A DNA stretch of 64,000 bases from the NCBI RefSeq assembly GCF_033807575.1, contig NC_084716.1, forward strand, positions 4,774,001 through 4,838,000. The letters run 5' to 3'. The DNA is from Cydia pomonella. Its lineage: Eukaryota > Arthropoda > Insecta > Lepidoptera > Tortricidae. The translations under genes were made by a program, and so were the position numbers. The notes under the pieces were generated by a model. The model did not search any database, was not told the origin of the DNA, and saw only the letters and a program-made list of their open reading frames with translations. Shown here piece after piece: positions 10,976 through 21,897 of this stretch. Within the stretch, counting starts at the first letter, position 1, and each line of letters opens with the position of its first letter.

Positions 10976-11318
10976 TTACATATGCTTCGCTGACAGCCTC
11001 GCTGCAGCCAGGGTAAGCTGTTGGTGGAGTGGGTGAGTCTCTCTGAAATTTGATGATAATAGATTCTTGTTAGGATTAAACATTAAAAGATCACCAATTG
11101 CTAAGCTTTTTACAAGAGGGAACCATGGTTGAGATGGCCATAACGGAAAGACTAAGATACCAGTGGCTTTATCTGTCATAATCTTTTGAACACATTTTAG
11201 AATCAAGGAGAAAGGTGGAAAGGCGTAAAAGTACATATTTTTCCAGCTCAAGGTAAAGGCATCTATAGCAAAAGCATCAGGGTCACATTTCCAAGAAACA
11301 AATTTATCACATTTAGTG
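10976..11318 (-). pseudogene. DIRS pol C-terminal part, downstream of the hAT insertion
   Basis: Frame with CDKFVSWKCDPDAFAIDAFT and FYAFPPFSLILKCVQKI, conserved in the C-terminal (RNase H and methylase-like) part of DIRS pol. It resumes exactly at the 8-bp duplication 11311-11318 of the nested hAT-type element and is in phase with the pol frame right of 12440 if that element and one duplication are removed. The end overlaps the start of the recombinase frame. Confidence 0.75.
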
Positions 11319-12440
11319 TAGACATGCGCGAAACAGTGCTTCAAAAAGTAATGCTATATCACATCACTTTTTCGAAAACGTAATGTTACACTGAGATATC
11401 ACATCACTTATCACTCGAAACGAAACATTTACCCGAACGAATACAGCGCGCGGGCGCGCGCGTGATGGCAACATCACACTCATCACAGTCATCACAGTAC
11501 CAACTACATTACGCAGCGAGTGTTAGGACTCTAGGGCGTATCATATCGGCGCGTCGATCTATTACGCATTGCGTTTTGTCACCGCCATGTGATAGATCGT
11601 TTTTGTTAATGTTTTTATTTTTATAGTCGTAAAATATGCATCATAGATAAAAAATAAAAGAAAATATCTGTTAATTAATGAGATAACGCCATCGAGAGTC
11701 ACTAGGTAGTATTTTTATTTGGGTATATCAATAAAATTATGATATGATACTGATACGAGAATGTACTGTAAACACTAGCTCACTATTAAATTAAAGATAA
11801 ATAAGTAACTTCACTCGTGCTTAATTTAGTTTGCCGCGAAAGTCAACCAAACCAAACATTTCACAACAATAATAAACAGTAAATACGTTTTTGTTCGTCA
11901 AATTCAAACTCGCAAGCGAATTATCATTTAGCCGCATCCTTATAGGTAAAATACTAAAAACATTGTAAGCTCTATGGTAACGCATTACAGTTTTAAATCG
12001 ATTGCAGGTGCAAAAATCCGTTATCGTATCAATTTAATGAAATTTGCAATAACTCAAATGAGACTGCTACCGACCGGCCGAGCGGACCGATCCGAAGTGT
12101 TCCGAAAGCATTGCGGAATGAGAGCGAGCGAGCAGTGAGTGCGGGTGCGAGCGGGATAGCAAAGTAATGATAGCATGGCAAACAAACATCACACATCACA
12201 CCATCACGTCTCATTGCTCATTATACATTACGCGGATTGTACTTGAACGGACCTTTCGTACCGACTACCGGCGCGTCAATCTATATTGATGCTTTACGAG
12301 TTTACGCGCGCTTTGGCCAGTCATATGCTCGAGTGATGTTTGAAGTAATGCTTGGTTTCTCGGAGTGATGCGTAATGCAACATTACGCGTTTGAGTGATA
12401 TCTCATTTGTGATGTTACGCGCATTACTTACACATGTCTA
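11319..12440. mobile_element. Non-autonomous hAT-type element in DIRS pol, 1122 bp
   Basis: The element begins TAGACATG and ends CATGTCTA and is flanked by a perfect 8-bp duplication ATTTAGTG at 11311-11318 and 12441-12448. The interior has many ATCACATCAC, TAATG and CATTACG motifs in both orientations and a GC-rich run at 11448-11462. No transposase frame. It interrupts the DIRS pol frame between the codons for INT and KCDKF, so it arrived after the DIRS insertion. Confidence 0.85.
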
Positions 12441-12448
12441 ATTTAGTG

Positions 12449-13145
12449 TTGATTCTTGAGGTAAACAAGTCAACTTCTGGTTTTCCAAACCTGTTTAGTA
12501 TTTCTCCATAGGCACTCTTACAAAGTTCTCATTCTATGTTAATTTTTCTAGATTCTGTATCAGCTTCAAAATTATCTTTAGTGTTAATGTATGATGCGAA
12601 GATCCATATGTTTCTCTCTTCACAGTATTGCCAAATTTCTCTGGTAATACTGTTAAGATGTGGAAATTGAATTCCTCCATATTTATTGATATATGCTACT
12701 GCTGTAGTATTATCTATTCTTAAAAGTACCTCGCAATTTCTTAATTCTTTTGTGAAGCATTTAAGGCTTAATAGCGCTGCTTTTATTTCTAAGTAGTTAA
12801 TATGATTTTGTTTCTCTGAGTGCGACCAAGACCCTGATGTTTTTCTACCCTCACAGAAGAGTCATTGTTGCATCGTAACTATCCTGGTTTTTTAATAACG
12901 CTAAATATTTTTCTCTTTCGAGTAACTTTGTATATACCCAACCATATGGGATAGCAGGAGCTATAGAATTGAGTGATCCCAACAATTGTGAAAAATCTCT
13001 TATGCTACAAGAGGATTTATGCTGAAACAACTCAATTTTTTGTTATAACGCCAATTGCTTCGATTCAGGTACTCCTAAAAACATATTTTGAGAATTTAAA
13101 ATAAGGCCCAAAAATTTACATTTTTTGTTTGGTGTTAGGACACTT
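12449..13145 (-). pseudogene. DIRS RNase H region, frameshifted
   Basis: Continuation of pol after the RT: a stretch reading NKKCKFLGLILNSQNMFLGV in a different frame from the RT, followed by a TAA near 13045 and further RNase H-like sequence (SLNSIAPAIPYGWVYTKLLE). One nucleotide appears to be missing near 13145, just after INFDK of the RT. The region is therefore non-functional. Confidence 0.7.
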
Positions 13146-13930
13146 ATCAAAATTGATAACAAAACCTAGATCTTCTAAAATACTGCAAGCTAGAGTTATA
13201 TTATCTTTGCAATTTTTTTCAGAATTCCCATTAAACAGAACATCGTCCAGATAGCATGTCAGTATTACATTATTACTTCTGAGGTAGGTACTTATTGGTC
13301 TGATTATTTTTGTGAATACAAAAGGAGCCGTACATAAACCATATGGAAGAGCATTAAACTGGTACAACTGTCCATTAAAACTGAATCTTAAATATTTTTT
13401 GAAGTTATCTGATATAGGAACAGAGAAGTAAGCTTCTCGAAGATCAACAGATCCTAAAAAACAGTCTTTGGTCATTAGCTTGCATGCAGTCCTAATGTCT
13501 TCTAATTTAAAATGTTCAGTTTTAATATATTGATTTAGCTTTTTTAAGTTTAAGATAAATCTATATGAACCGTTTGGTTTGGGAACCAGGAATATTGGTG
13601 AAGTAAATTGGTCTTTTGTATACGAGCACTTTGAAACTGCGCCTAACACTTGAAGTTTTTCTATTTCTTGGCTAATTAAAACAGTTTCTTTTTTAGACCA
13701 ATTCTGTTTAGCAGCTTCATATGGTGGCGGTGTGTGATTAAAGGGGATTTTATACCCTTGCACCCAGTCCAATACTACTGGGTCGTCTGTTATTTCTAAC
13801 CAATTGTTGAAATATTGTTTTATTCTTCCTGCATGTACTTGTGTTAGCGGCGGTGCGTGTGACGGCTCCGTTGATGGTTCCGTTTCTGGTCTCTGTGGGG
13901 GGCCTGGTACTTCCTCGTCGCTGGTGCCTG
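13116..13930 (-). pseudogene. DIRS reverse transcriptase
   Basis: The frame starts inside the end of gag (open upstream to about 13930) and encodes a DIRS/PAT-type RT: FLVPKPNGSYRFILNLKKLN (motif 2), GSVDLREAYFSVPI with the first catalytic Asp, ALPYGLCTAPFVFTK, and CYLDDVLF with the YxDD pair. The RT core is intact over more than 200 residues. The frame is lost at its 3' end (stop at 13116) through the indel near 13145. Overlap with gag suggests a minus-one shift or internal start in the ancestor. Confidence 0.88.
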
Positions 13931-14616
13931 TCGATGCCCGCCACGTGAGCGTTGCTGTTGGTACTGCGGTGGCGGGCCCTTCCAGTTTCCCTGCCTTCTT
14001 GGTTGTTGCTGTTGTATAACAGGATTTTTGTTGGTATTTGTTTCAGGGGCTTTTATTTGTGCTCCGGTCTTTTTAATGACTTGAGCCGCTTTTATTTTTT
14101 CTCCACAATCTTTCCCAAATAGATATTCATCTGGTTTCTCTCCTCTAACTGCTTCTTTAATTGTCTGGTTAGCCCCTGATAAGGCAAAGAACTTTCTGGA
14201 GGAAGAGTCTTCATGAAAAATTAGACAGCATAATTTTGCCGCATCATTCACCTCTTCAATTACCGCTTTTGAATTAATATTTCCTTTTAAAACACTCGTT
14301 AGGGTTTTTCCCAGAGCATACATAACTTTGAGTGTTAAATTCTGTCGATGGATTATGCGTTTATCCCGTTTTTGGGAAATCTCAGAAAGAGAAGCTGTGA
14401 TCTCCGGATTTATTTTGGGAGCTTCCTTATAAAAGTTTGTAGGGGCTGGATATTTCTTGACAAGTTGTTCTTGTGCTTCTTTGTCCAGTCCTACACACAT
14501 CAATTTTGTCCATCGAGCAACAAGCTCGGGCCGAATCTCTTGACCTCGCTCTACAGTTTCTTCTCCTTCTGTACCAAGGGCAAGTAGGAATTCTTCCGGC
14601 AACACATCCTCATCCT
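13844..14616 (-). CDS. DIRS Gag, exon 2
   Basis: Encodes the main part of a DIRS-type Gag: VLPEEFLLALG at the start, a helical region with VMYALGKTLTSVLKG, then a Gln/Arg/Pro-rich basic tail (PVIQQQQPRRQGNWKGPPPQ) presumably binding RNA. The exon begins after a consensus acceptor (TTTCAG) at 14617 and its phase matches exon 1, joining at a split codon for Glu. The stop lies inside the overlapping pol frame. Confidence 0.8.
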
Positions 14617-15046
14617 CTGAAATTTATAACATAATGTTAAGACATTGAAGACTTCATATGTCTCAAGTAGTCTATCCACTAAGTGATAGCGCTTAATATG
14701 AGGTAGCATGTCTATCCGTTATATGATAGCGCTTAGTTCAAGATGCAATGTTTGTCTATCCGCAGGTGATAGCACTACATACCATGTATGTAAAGTATGA
14801 ATATTATGTCATACAATGTTATCTTTCAATTCAATAAAGTATAGTCTCAGATATGGTTGGTCAAGGTCTACCCGCTGTGTGGTAGCGCTAGCTTGCCCAG
14901 GGTGGTTAAACTGACAAAAAAGGAGAACCAAAGAAAAAAATAGACCAGATTTTTCTCCACCATATGGGACACAACATAGTACCACTAGGTATTACTACCC
15001 AGTTGTTTGAAGTAAGATAGTTATATTTAATCTTTCAATAACAAAC
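14617..15046 (-). other. Predicted spliceosomal intron in DIRS gag
   Basis: Donor GTTTGT at 15046-15041 and acceptor TTTCAG ending at 14617 define a 430-bp intron. Without splicing the exon 1 frame stops at 15027. Splicing restores phase. The intron contains four copies of TCTAYCC-(N)-TGRTAGC (14671, 14711, 14755, 14867), each able to pair CTATC with GATAG. Splicing is predicted only. Confidence 0.65.
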
Positions 15047-15269
15047 CTATAAGGTCCTCAGGATTAGTTGCTTCGTTATTGGGTTCCTCCTGTTTCTTCG
15101 GTGTCGATTCTCGCTGTGGCGATGGTTCCCGCGACGAAGGTTGCGAATCAGCTTGGATCGGCATCGGCAATGTTGACTCTGATGGTAACTTCTTTATTTT
15201 CTTCTGTAGTCGACGTAATTTTCTTTTGAGATAATCAGTCTCCGTTTCACCTGCTTTCCTTTTTGACAT
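15047..15269 (-). CDS. DIRS Gag, exon 1
   Basis: Start chosen at the ATG at 15269 (MSKRKAGETETDYLKRKLRR). A short in-frame upstream extension to 15302 exists but begins at a TTG. The product has a basic coiled-coil-like start (KRKLRRLQKKIKKL) and a Ser/Pro/Glu-rich linker, a layout seen in Gag proteins of other DIRS elements. It ends at the donor site within codons for PEDLI. Confidence 0.72.
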
Positions 15270-15908
15270 TTTTGTGATTTTTTGCACTGAATTAGTCACC
15301 AATTCACAATGCGCGTCCTTAATAGTAAGCGATTTGAATGAAAGAAAAAAACGGTTTTTCTTCTCCTATAGATTCAATAGATTGTCAATGAAGGATCAAG
15401 GAATAAATAAAAGTTGAGTAGGGCCAACTTAACAGATGAAAAAGTCATACTTAATTAACCGGTATCGCGCCAAAACAATGTCATACGCACGGTCGTACGT
15501 CACTAGTGACACTACGAAAGTAAATGGTTCATAGTTTGTATTTGTCTATGACCAAATAGAAGCTCCTGGTAACTAATTTTGATTGTTTTTTATGTATTCA
15601 CAACAGTTACAAGTTGAAAAGCAGCATTAGCAGCTAGATACAATGTTGAAATGAACAACAAAAGCATTGTGTTTTTATCACGTACCTTTCAATGTTGATT
15701 AATAGCTTACCAACCGGCATCCAATCCTCTGCGCGTATTTTTCATACATACTGACGAATATCACAAAAAACCATGTGTCACTTATTAATTCACTTTAAAA
15801 AACACTATACACATCAAATCTCCACTCCTTTATGCAAAGATAAGCATAAAACCAAATATTATCGAGAATTAACAACATGATCGGCGCCATCACAGACAAC
15901 TAATGATT

Positions 15909-16016
15909 GTCAAACCAGAGGTATTTTTTCTTTTAGCTTTGGAATAGTGATCCGGCGCTGTAGCGACAGCGGACTACCTATGTAAAAACGTCTCGGACAA
16001 GAAGAGGAGTATAATT
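15909..16016 (-). repeat. DIRS left inverted terminal repeat
   Basis: 5' end of the minus-strand element. 15909-16004 is the reverse complement of 9569-9664. The outermost GAAGAGGAGTATAATT is found inverted in the internal complementary region, fixing the terminus at about 16016. Confidence 0.8.
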
Positions 16017-16229
16017 CCTTTGTAGCATCGCGATTAGAAACTGTAGACGCCTTGTACGACCGTAAGTTTGCACTCTGATTTTCTGTACATACGACCTCGA
16101 TACTTTACATTTCCTGGCGACGTCCCGGACGGAAAGGGTTGGATTTCTCTTAAAGTTCCCGATGACTTTTCTCGCCTTGGCTTTATCAACAGGACCACGA
16201 TTTCTACCCGAACAAGGGGACTTTTTCAT
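16017..16229 (-). pseudogene. Tc1/mariner-like transposase helix-turn-helix relic
   Basis: Minus-strand frame with KRNPTLSVRDVARKCKVSRS, a typical N-terminal helix-turn-helix of IS630/Tc1/mariner transposases. The start at 16229 (MKKSPCSGRN) fits such proteins. The frame is cut at the DIRS terminus and I could not find the remainder on the far side at 9375-9510, so the target was already a fragment or lost sequence later. Confidence 0.6.
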
Positions 16230-16739
16230 GGCAAAATTCTAAATACTGAGCAGTAAATTTATAAAAAAATTACTTAACTAAAAATCTAACGACACTTTTT
16301 TGGTTTTACAAATTCTTGTAAATAATCTGATAAGTAGTCAGAAGTAACAAATTGAAACTAAACAAATTGGATACATATTTTGATAAATAAAACAAAATTT
16401 TACAAAACAATGCAATTTTATTAATCAGCTGCGACCCAATGATGGAATACAGTAAAAAAGCTGCCAATTTTTAAGTACAAACTTGATATGTTTTCATATA
16501 AAATTTTGTACATTACCCTGATAATAATTTATAAACTATGACATATAATTAATTGACATTTTACATTAACTTAATGGTGGGTAAGCCGGTGGGGGTAGAC
16601 GGGTCGCATAATAATAATCATAGGGGGGGGGGGGCCTGAATAAAAAAAAGTATTGGATACATTTTCTTTTGTTTCAATACGATTTTTTAATTCAGTATAT
16701 CTTCACGCTAATTAGTACACTAAATCTAATAGGATTATT
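16230..16739. other. AT-rich spacer, no gene seen
   Basis: No coding signature. A 12-nt G run at 16623-16634 is the only notable feature. Confidence 0.6.
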
Positions 16740-16944
16740 TTGGCGGTTTGTACTTATCAGCGTAGAAATGCGGGATGGTCCGACTTAGGGAAACTGCGCG
16801 AATTTCTTGTGCCCGGTAGCACAAGGGGAAAACCATCAAAAATCTTGACCCGTGCACAGCCCGGCATGGGAGTCGAACCCACGCCTAGCCAGTCTAGAAG
16901 TACAAACAGTCAAACACTGCGCTACACCATTCGTCCAAAAGACT
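16740..16944 (-). mobile_element. tRNA-derived SINE
   Basis: The minus-strand 5' head carries an A-box-like TGGTGTAGCGCAGTG (16932-16918) and a perfect B box GGTTCGACTCC (16879-16869) within a T-arm-like hairpin, at normal tRNA spacing. A non-tRNA body follows leftward. It is not a tRNA gene: acceptor and anticodon arms do not fold acceptably. Pol III promoters of this kind drive SINE transcription. Flanking duplications were not identified. Confidence 0.7.
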
Positions 16945-17310
16945 GGCCTATTACTTTAACTTAAACTAAATAGAGTAGAAGTACCTATTAAACAAAATTT
17001 ATATCAATAGAGTATCACGTTGTGAGATTCGTTGTTTAAAATTATACATAAATATCGTTTCAATATTACAATTTTTATAAATTAATTCGGTTGACTACTG
17101 GCCGAAAATGGTACTCTAACTCTATTACTATATATTATCAATAAGTAAAAAGTTATTGTCTAAAATATAGTCGATGCTTCTTAAAAGTTGCACTTTCCTT
17201 TCATCCCTACTCTGTAATCTCAAAAAACAAAAACACAAACTGTAGCTGTTTAGATTAAATGTTGAGGTTAGGGCCTAAGAAAATTATAAAACTTTTTTTT
17301 TATTGAAAGA

Positions 17311-17509
17311 TAAGTATCAATAACTCTACACAAAAATTTTATATAGATTCTCAGTACCGTTTTTGAGTAATTACTTTTTTGAAATTACATATTTTACACT
17401 TAGACGTATAAAAAGTGATGCAAATAAAACGTAAGTTCAAAAATTAATTACTCAAAAACGGTACTGAGAATTGGAGTAAAATTTTTGTGATGAGTTATTG
17501 ATACACTTA
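17311..17509. repeat. MITE-like inverted repeat, ~63-bp arms
   Basis: Arms 17311-17373 and 17445-17509 pair with a few mismatches (shared CTCAGTACCGTTTTTGAGTA and complement), with 71 bp between. No coding capacity. Confidence 0.65.
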
Positions 17510-18449
17510 TTTTAGAATTATTTTACCATAAGCTAGTAAAGTACCTACATAACCTTAAAAGTTAAACATGTATACATTGTTTGCCGAAGGACATCGATAG
17601 AGGCGCTGTTTGTATGCGGGAATACACATTAAATTAGATAAACCACTTATTAAAAAATACACCACGAGATGGCGCAATGATACTTTACTAGCGTAAAGAT
17701 CCTAACCTCTACTACCTTAAACAAAGTGTCATAACTTAGAACTTATTAAGGTAGTACTACCTGTTAGAGAATTCATGCACGTTCAGAATTTAATGAAACT
17801 TGGCATATTGGTACATTATTATATCATAATTAATCAGTTAAATTTTTATAGTCCTACAGAGAACCAAAAAAAAGATATTGACGCTTGTTGTATCGGTAGT
17901 ACTACCTTAAGATTGGTCTCGTAAGAAAAATTGTTAAAAGAAAATTTGAGCAATTTTAGAGAGTGAATCCCGTCGACTACAGAAAATATGCAACATTAGA
18001 AGGCTTTGGTTGTAATTAAAACATATCAAAAAGTATATTTTTGGATATATATACTTTGGCCAAGTTACATTAACAATATAAATTTTGACAATATAATATA
18101 CTATATTTTTATTCATAACGTTTATCACTAGATTTAATCTCGTAGATGGCAATAACAGTTCCAAATTAATATGGAAAATTCTGTGAAATTACGAGATTCT
18201 AAAATACTGTGAATATAATACTATAATTCAAAAATATTAAATACTCTGCAGAATTACTAATACAAGCCTCGGACGGTTAAAAGTTAATTTGGTCTTTCAT
18301 GTCTTTTATAATAAGTACTCGAACCGAATAACACAACCAATTTTGTGACTCGAAAATCAGATCTCTATACGTAAGTTTATATCTTAGGAACTATATGGAA
18401 TGTTCAACCGATAAATAAAAAAAAAACATTCCTTAACAATCAGTCGAGA
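17510..18449. other. AT-rich spacer, no gene seen
   Basis: Short minus-strand ORFs lack recognisable features. The palindrome GGTAGTACTACC occurs twice (near 17752 and 17896). Confidence 0.55.
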
Positions 18450-18603
18450 TTACAAATCCTTATTTCCTAAAATATCTACTAATAGATCAGCCTTAGGATT
18501 AGTCTCACGGGGTCTAGCTCCCTGCTGCCCAGTCTTGCTTTCGTCGTGGTGGGCCTGATGACGGTGGGGATGTCCTTCAGGATGAGGCTCTGCCTGCCTT
18601 GCC
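18450..18603 (-). CDS. Terminal exon of an unidentified spliced gene
   Basis: Begins after an acceptor ATTTCAG at 18604 and ends with TAA at 18450-18452. Encodes ARQAEPHPEGHPHRHQAHHD, then ends PKADLLVDILGNKDL. The frame joins exactly to the upstream exon at 18689 through an 85-bp intron with GT and AG ends, which is unlikely for random sequence. The product is His/Pro-rich and I do not recognise the family. Confidence 0.5.
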
Positions 18604-18688
18604 CTGAAATAAATAAATTGCTCTATTAATTTCATTCTCAATTGATCAGCCAATTCAATTTAAGAGCTCGATTCTATCAGTTAGTTAC

Positions 18689-18964
18689 CTCAGAGGATAA
18701 GGCATCGAGCCAAAGTTAAATTCCTGGCGGATCAGCGGTTGGCTCCGGGCTGATTCGGAATTCCTTTGGTCCGAAGAAGTCCCAGATTCCACTCTTTGGC
18801 CCCAATGTGCGCCGAAATTTATCTTGAAATGGAATTCGATGTTGGGTAGTTGGTTTTGGGGAATGGAAGTTTCTTGGCGGTGAGTCTCTTGTTCCATTTC
18901 ATGATTGTGGTGGCAGCCATGTCCTCTTCTCTGCTGATCAGCTTCGGTGGAAGTCGAAGGTTCC
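18689..18964 (-). CDS. Penultimate exon of an unidentified spliced gene
   Basis: Flanked by acceptor CTTTATAG (ending at 18965) and donor GTAACT (18688-18683). Open throughout in the phase of the next exon, about 91 codons, including MEQETHRQETSIPQNQLPNI and QPLIRQEFNFGSMPYPL. Rich in Gln, His, Ser and Arg. No domain recognised. Upstream exons were not found before the hAT relic at 19321, so the gene is partial or its 5' part lies in the unresolved 18965-19320 stretch. It is one of the few candidates for host coding sequence here. Confidence 0.5.
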
Positions 18965-19320
18965 CTATAAAGTTAATAATTACCTTGTCAATTTTTGTAT
19001 AGTTATTAAACACAGGATAATACAATAGCCCTTAAAATTAGAATTCGATCGTCCCAAATAATCCCAGATATATTCTAGACAAAATTAAATAATTGTCAAT
19101 TTATTGTATACGATATCTGTAGTTATGATCGCAGTTGATCAGTTATAAAAACAACAAAGTAACTGTCAGAAACTGAAAAACAAAACTGACAGTCTTTTAA
19201 TCCATTTGTTATAAGATTAAAAACAGAATAATTAACAAATGTTGGCAGCGGCCGTGTAATTATTTTAGTCTAACGGTTTAAACGTTTGACAATTAATATT
19301 TTAGTTCCGAGTATCGGTAT

Positions 19321-20560
19321 TAGGGATGTTACGGAGGTTCGGCTTCGGCTCCGATATACCGAAACTTTCGGCTGAATTCGCACCTCCGGCTTCGGCTTCG
19401 GTTTCGTCTAATTTGAAGCGAACACCTCCGGCTCCGGCTTCGGTTTCGTCTAATTTTAAGCGGAGGTTTTAACGGAGCCGAAAGTCAGCAGCCGCAGTTA
19501 GTGTTAGTTAGTGTGACAGTGACAGTAACATTCGACGATGAAGCGGATGAAGGCTAAAGTAAGTCCCATATGGAACTACTTTATTGAAGTAGACGCAAAC
19601 ACTGCAAAGTGTAAAATATGCGAGAAAACATACTCAAGAAAGGGCGGAACGACTACTCCATTAAAAAGTCATTTAAAATCGGTTCACGAAGATGAGTACG
19701 AAGAGTTTTCGAGATTAGACAATTTAAAGAATACCGTACAGTCTTCGACCGCCTCGACGTCGACGCCTTTACAACAGGCCAAAAAACAACTTACACTAAA
19801 GGATTCTTTAACGAAGAACCAAAAATGGTGTACGTCGAATCCAAAATCCCAGGAAATTGATAAATTAATTGCAGAAATGATTGCATTGCAAGACCTTCCT
19901 TTTAATTTTGTCGAGGGAATTGGATTTAAGAGGCTGATGCAATACATCGCACCAAATTACCTATTAAGGGGCAGGCAGTTTTTTACCACATATCTTTGTG
20001 AGGACTTGTACCCAAAACTTGCAGAAAAAATCAGTAAATTGCTAAAATGTTTCACAAAATATCATTTACTACTGATATATGGAGTGAACCAAGTGCGAAT
20101 GTGTCGCTGTTGAGTTTGACCGCGCACGGAATAGATGAAGATTTTAAACGAATAAAAGTGATTTTAAAATGTCAGACATTCGACGGCCGACATACAGGAG
20201 ATTTGATCCAAGATAAATTTAATGAAATGCTACTGGAATGGGGTATAATTTATGATAAAATTCATTGCTTTATCCGTGATGCCGGGTCCAATATGGTAAG
20301 AGCAATGCGACTAGCCAACATACCTGACATCAATTGTAATGTGCATCAAGAATCATGAAGTGATTACCCATGTCGTTGAACATGTGTACAACGCAGCGTC
20401 TGCCGCCGCCAGGCCGATAACTCAGAAAAGAGGTTTGCATGGACTGCGCCCCTTTGCTGTGACAGGACAACGTCTAATATTGTGGCATGTTTTGACTTTT
20501 AAAGTGCTTTTTATTATTAATTTGTTATTTTATATTTAAGGAGTGATCTTAGGCTAACGT
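19321..20560 (+). mobile_element. hAT transposon, 5' part
   Basis: Starts with TAGGGATGTTACGG followed by repeated CTTCGGCTTCGG-type subterminal motifs, then a BED-finger transposase pseudogene. No 3' terminus was found; similarity fades at about 20450-20560. The subterminal repeats resemble those of the element at 21898-23398, so the two may be one family. Confidence 0.6.
19538..20358 (+). pseudogene. hAT transposase, BED finger, frameshifted and truncated
   Basis: First frame (19538-20050) has a BED zinc finger near residues 10-50 (CKIC with HLKSVH). A second frame (20047-20358) continues the same protein with FTTDIWSEPSANVSLLSLTA and FIRDAGSNMVRAM, the start of the hAT catalytic domain including the first Asp regions. 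A frameshift near 20045 separates them. The C-terminal dimerisation region is missing. Confidence 0.8.
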
Positions 20561-20643
20561 AATTATTGTTTTATAGTAAGTATTTTAAGTGTTTTTTTTT
20601 ATTACTTGTAACCTTACAATAGCTCGATACCACCTCCGAATCA

Positions 20644-20757
20644 ATGGAATGCTGTGTATGTAAAAGGACTTTCACAACATCAAAAGGCCTACACATACAT
20701 CAGTCTCGCATCCACCATGTTCGCGTGTGCCCGGTTTCTCCCGGTGGTCTACAATGA
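20644..20757 (+). other. Short ORF with a C2H2 zinc-finger signature
   Basis: A 37-codon ORF reads MECCVCKRTFTTSKGLHIHQ then SRIHH, a single C2H2 finger. Such fingers open the proteins of some non-LTR retrotransposons, so this may be a relic of one. No RT follows. Confidence 0.35.
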
Positions 20758-21897
20758 GAGGAGCTGACCCGGAATGATGCTGGAGCGTCGCGGCACCCCT
20801 TTTATACGCATCTTTACAATGTGTAGCTAGGAAAACGCCATGCGTATTAGTAACACTCTCAAGTTCACTTGAAGTCGTAAAATAGAATAGAATAGAATAG
20901 AAGAAATTTATTCAGAAAACGCTTAAGTTTAAGTAATACATGAGATGACAGAATCAATTTATTATTAAGCGTCACTGAAAAGGTCTCCACTCAGCTTAAT
21001 GTCAAGATACCACCTAAGGATCTCGACGCTGGTCTTCCGTGGAAACCTTTCCGAGTGAGCACAGCTACACGCTAAAGTACAAAATTTTATATAAGTATTT
21101 AAGTTTAGAAGTTTTTAGTAAATATCATAAGGCTATAATTATTATTCAATTAAAAGCTACATTAACAAATAAATTATTTATTTTTATTACTTGTGTTAAA
21201 TATCGATTTTATTACTTGAACGTGACAAAAAGAATAGAATTGTTCGTGACCGAGGATTAGTCAAGTTAACTAGAACTCATTTAAATAATATTTGTTAATA
21301 CAAGGTCGGCATCGCGGATTTTTAGGGTCCGTAACTATATGCGTGGTGGTTCTTGAACCTCCTGCCTCCTTAAGATAAAAAAATACTTTTTATACAAAAA
21401 ATATTTTTTATGAAATTAGTACAACGATTGCACAATATAAGTTCTATGATTATACTTGAAATATACATGAAATAATCAATAAAATTAAATCTTAAATTAC
21501 CCTTAGTCTTTTACTGCCCTATTTTATTTTATTTCACTTTGTTTATGGTTCTTTTTCACTTCACTACATTTTCACTACAAAACGTCTTCCTGGAGTGCGT
21601 TGATTAGATCTTTACACCACGTAACTAGTGCACATACCAATGTGACATTCTCCTTCATTTTCCTTCTTTCTCTTTGTTCCATGCCAACTAGCAAAATAAC
21701 CTTATAACCAAAGGCTTATATGGCCAAAACTCTTATAAACGTCATTTAAAGGCATCGTTTATGTCAACATACCGTATAAAAGCTTTTTGCAAGAGGATTA
21801 AGCTAATCTAGCTACAGACTTTATAATAAGGTCAGGTAAACGTTTACAAACCTAAATTATATGACTACAATAAAACCTTTACTTATAAGGTTACAAC
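20758..21897. other. AT-rich spacer with a short AGAAT microsatellite
   Basis: (AATAG)n at about 20881-20902. No credible coding region. Confidence 0.55.

Larger units (their letters stand above)
9511..16016 (-). mobile_element. DIRS-type tyrosine-recombinase retrotransposon, ~6.5 kb
   Basis: Gene order on the minus strand is gag, RT/RNase H, tyrosine recombinase, as in DIRS elements. Inverted terminal repeats match at 9569-9664 and 15909-16004 (96 bp, one mismatch). Between recombinase and right terminus lies an internal complementary region (9775-9875), one half complementary to each element end. The heptamer TATAATT occurs at both termini and at the centre of that region. There is no ordinary target-site duplication, as expected for recombinase-mediated insertion of a circle. 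A nonsense codon, a frameshift and a nested hAT-type insertion show it is dead. Confidence 0.9.

Noticed and set aside
14671..14890. Four spaced repeats considered as a CRISPR-like array
   Set aside because: Spacing is irregular, the repeats are short and imperfect, and they lie in a DIRS intron of a eukaryote.
16848..16944. Possible tRNA gene on the minus strand
   Set aside because: A and B boxes are present, but the acceptor and anticodon arms do not fold; it is better read as a SINE head.
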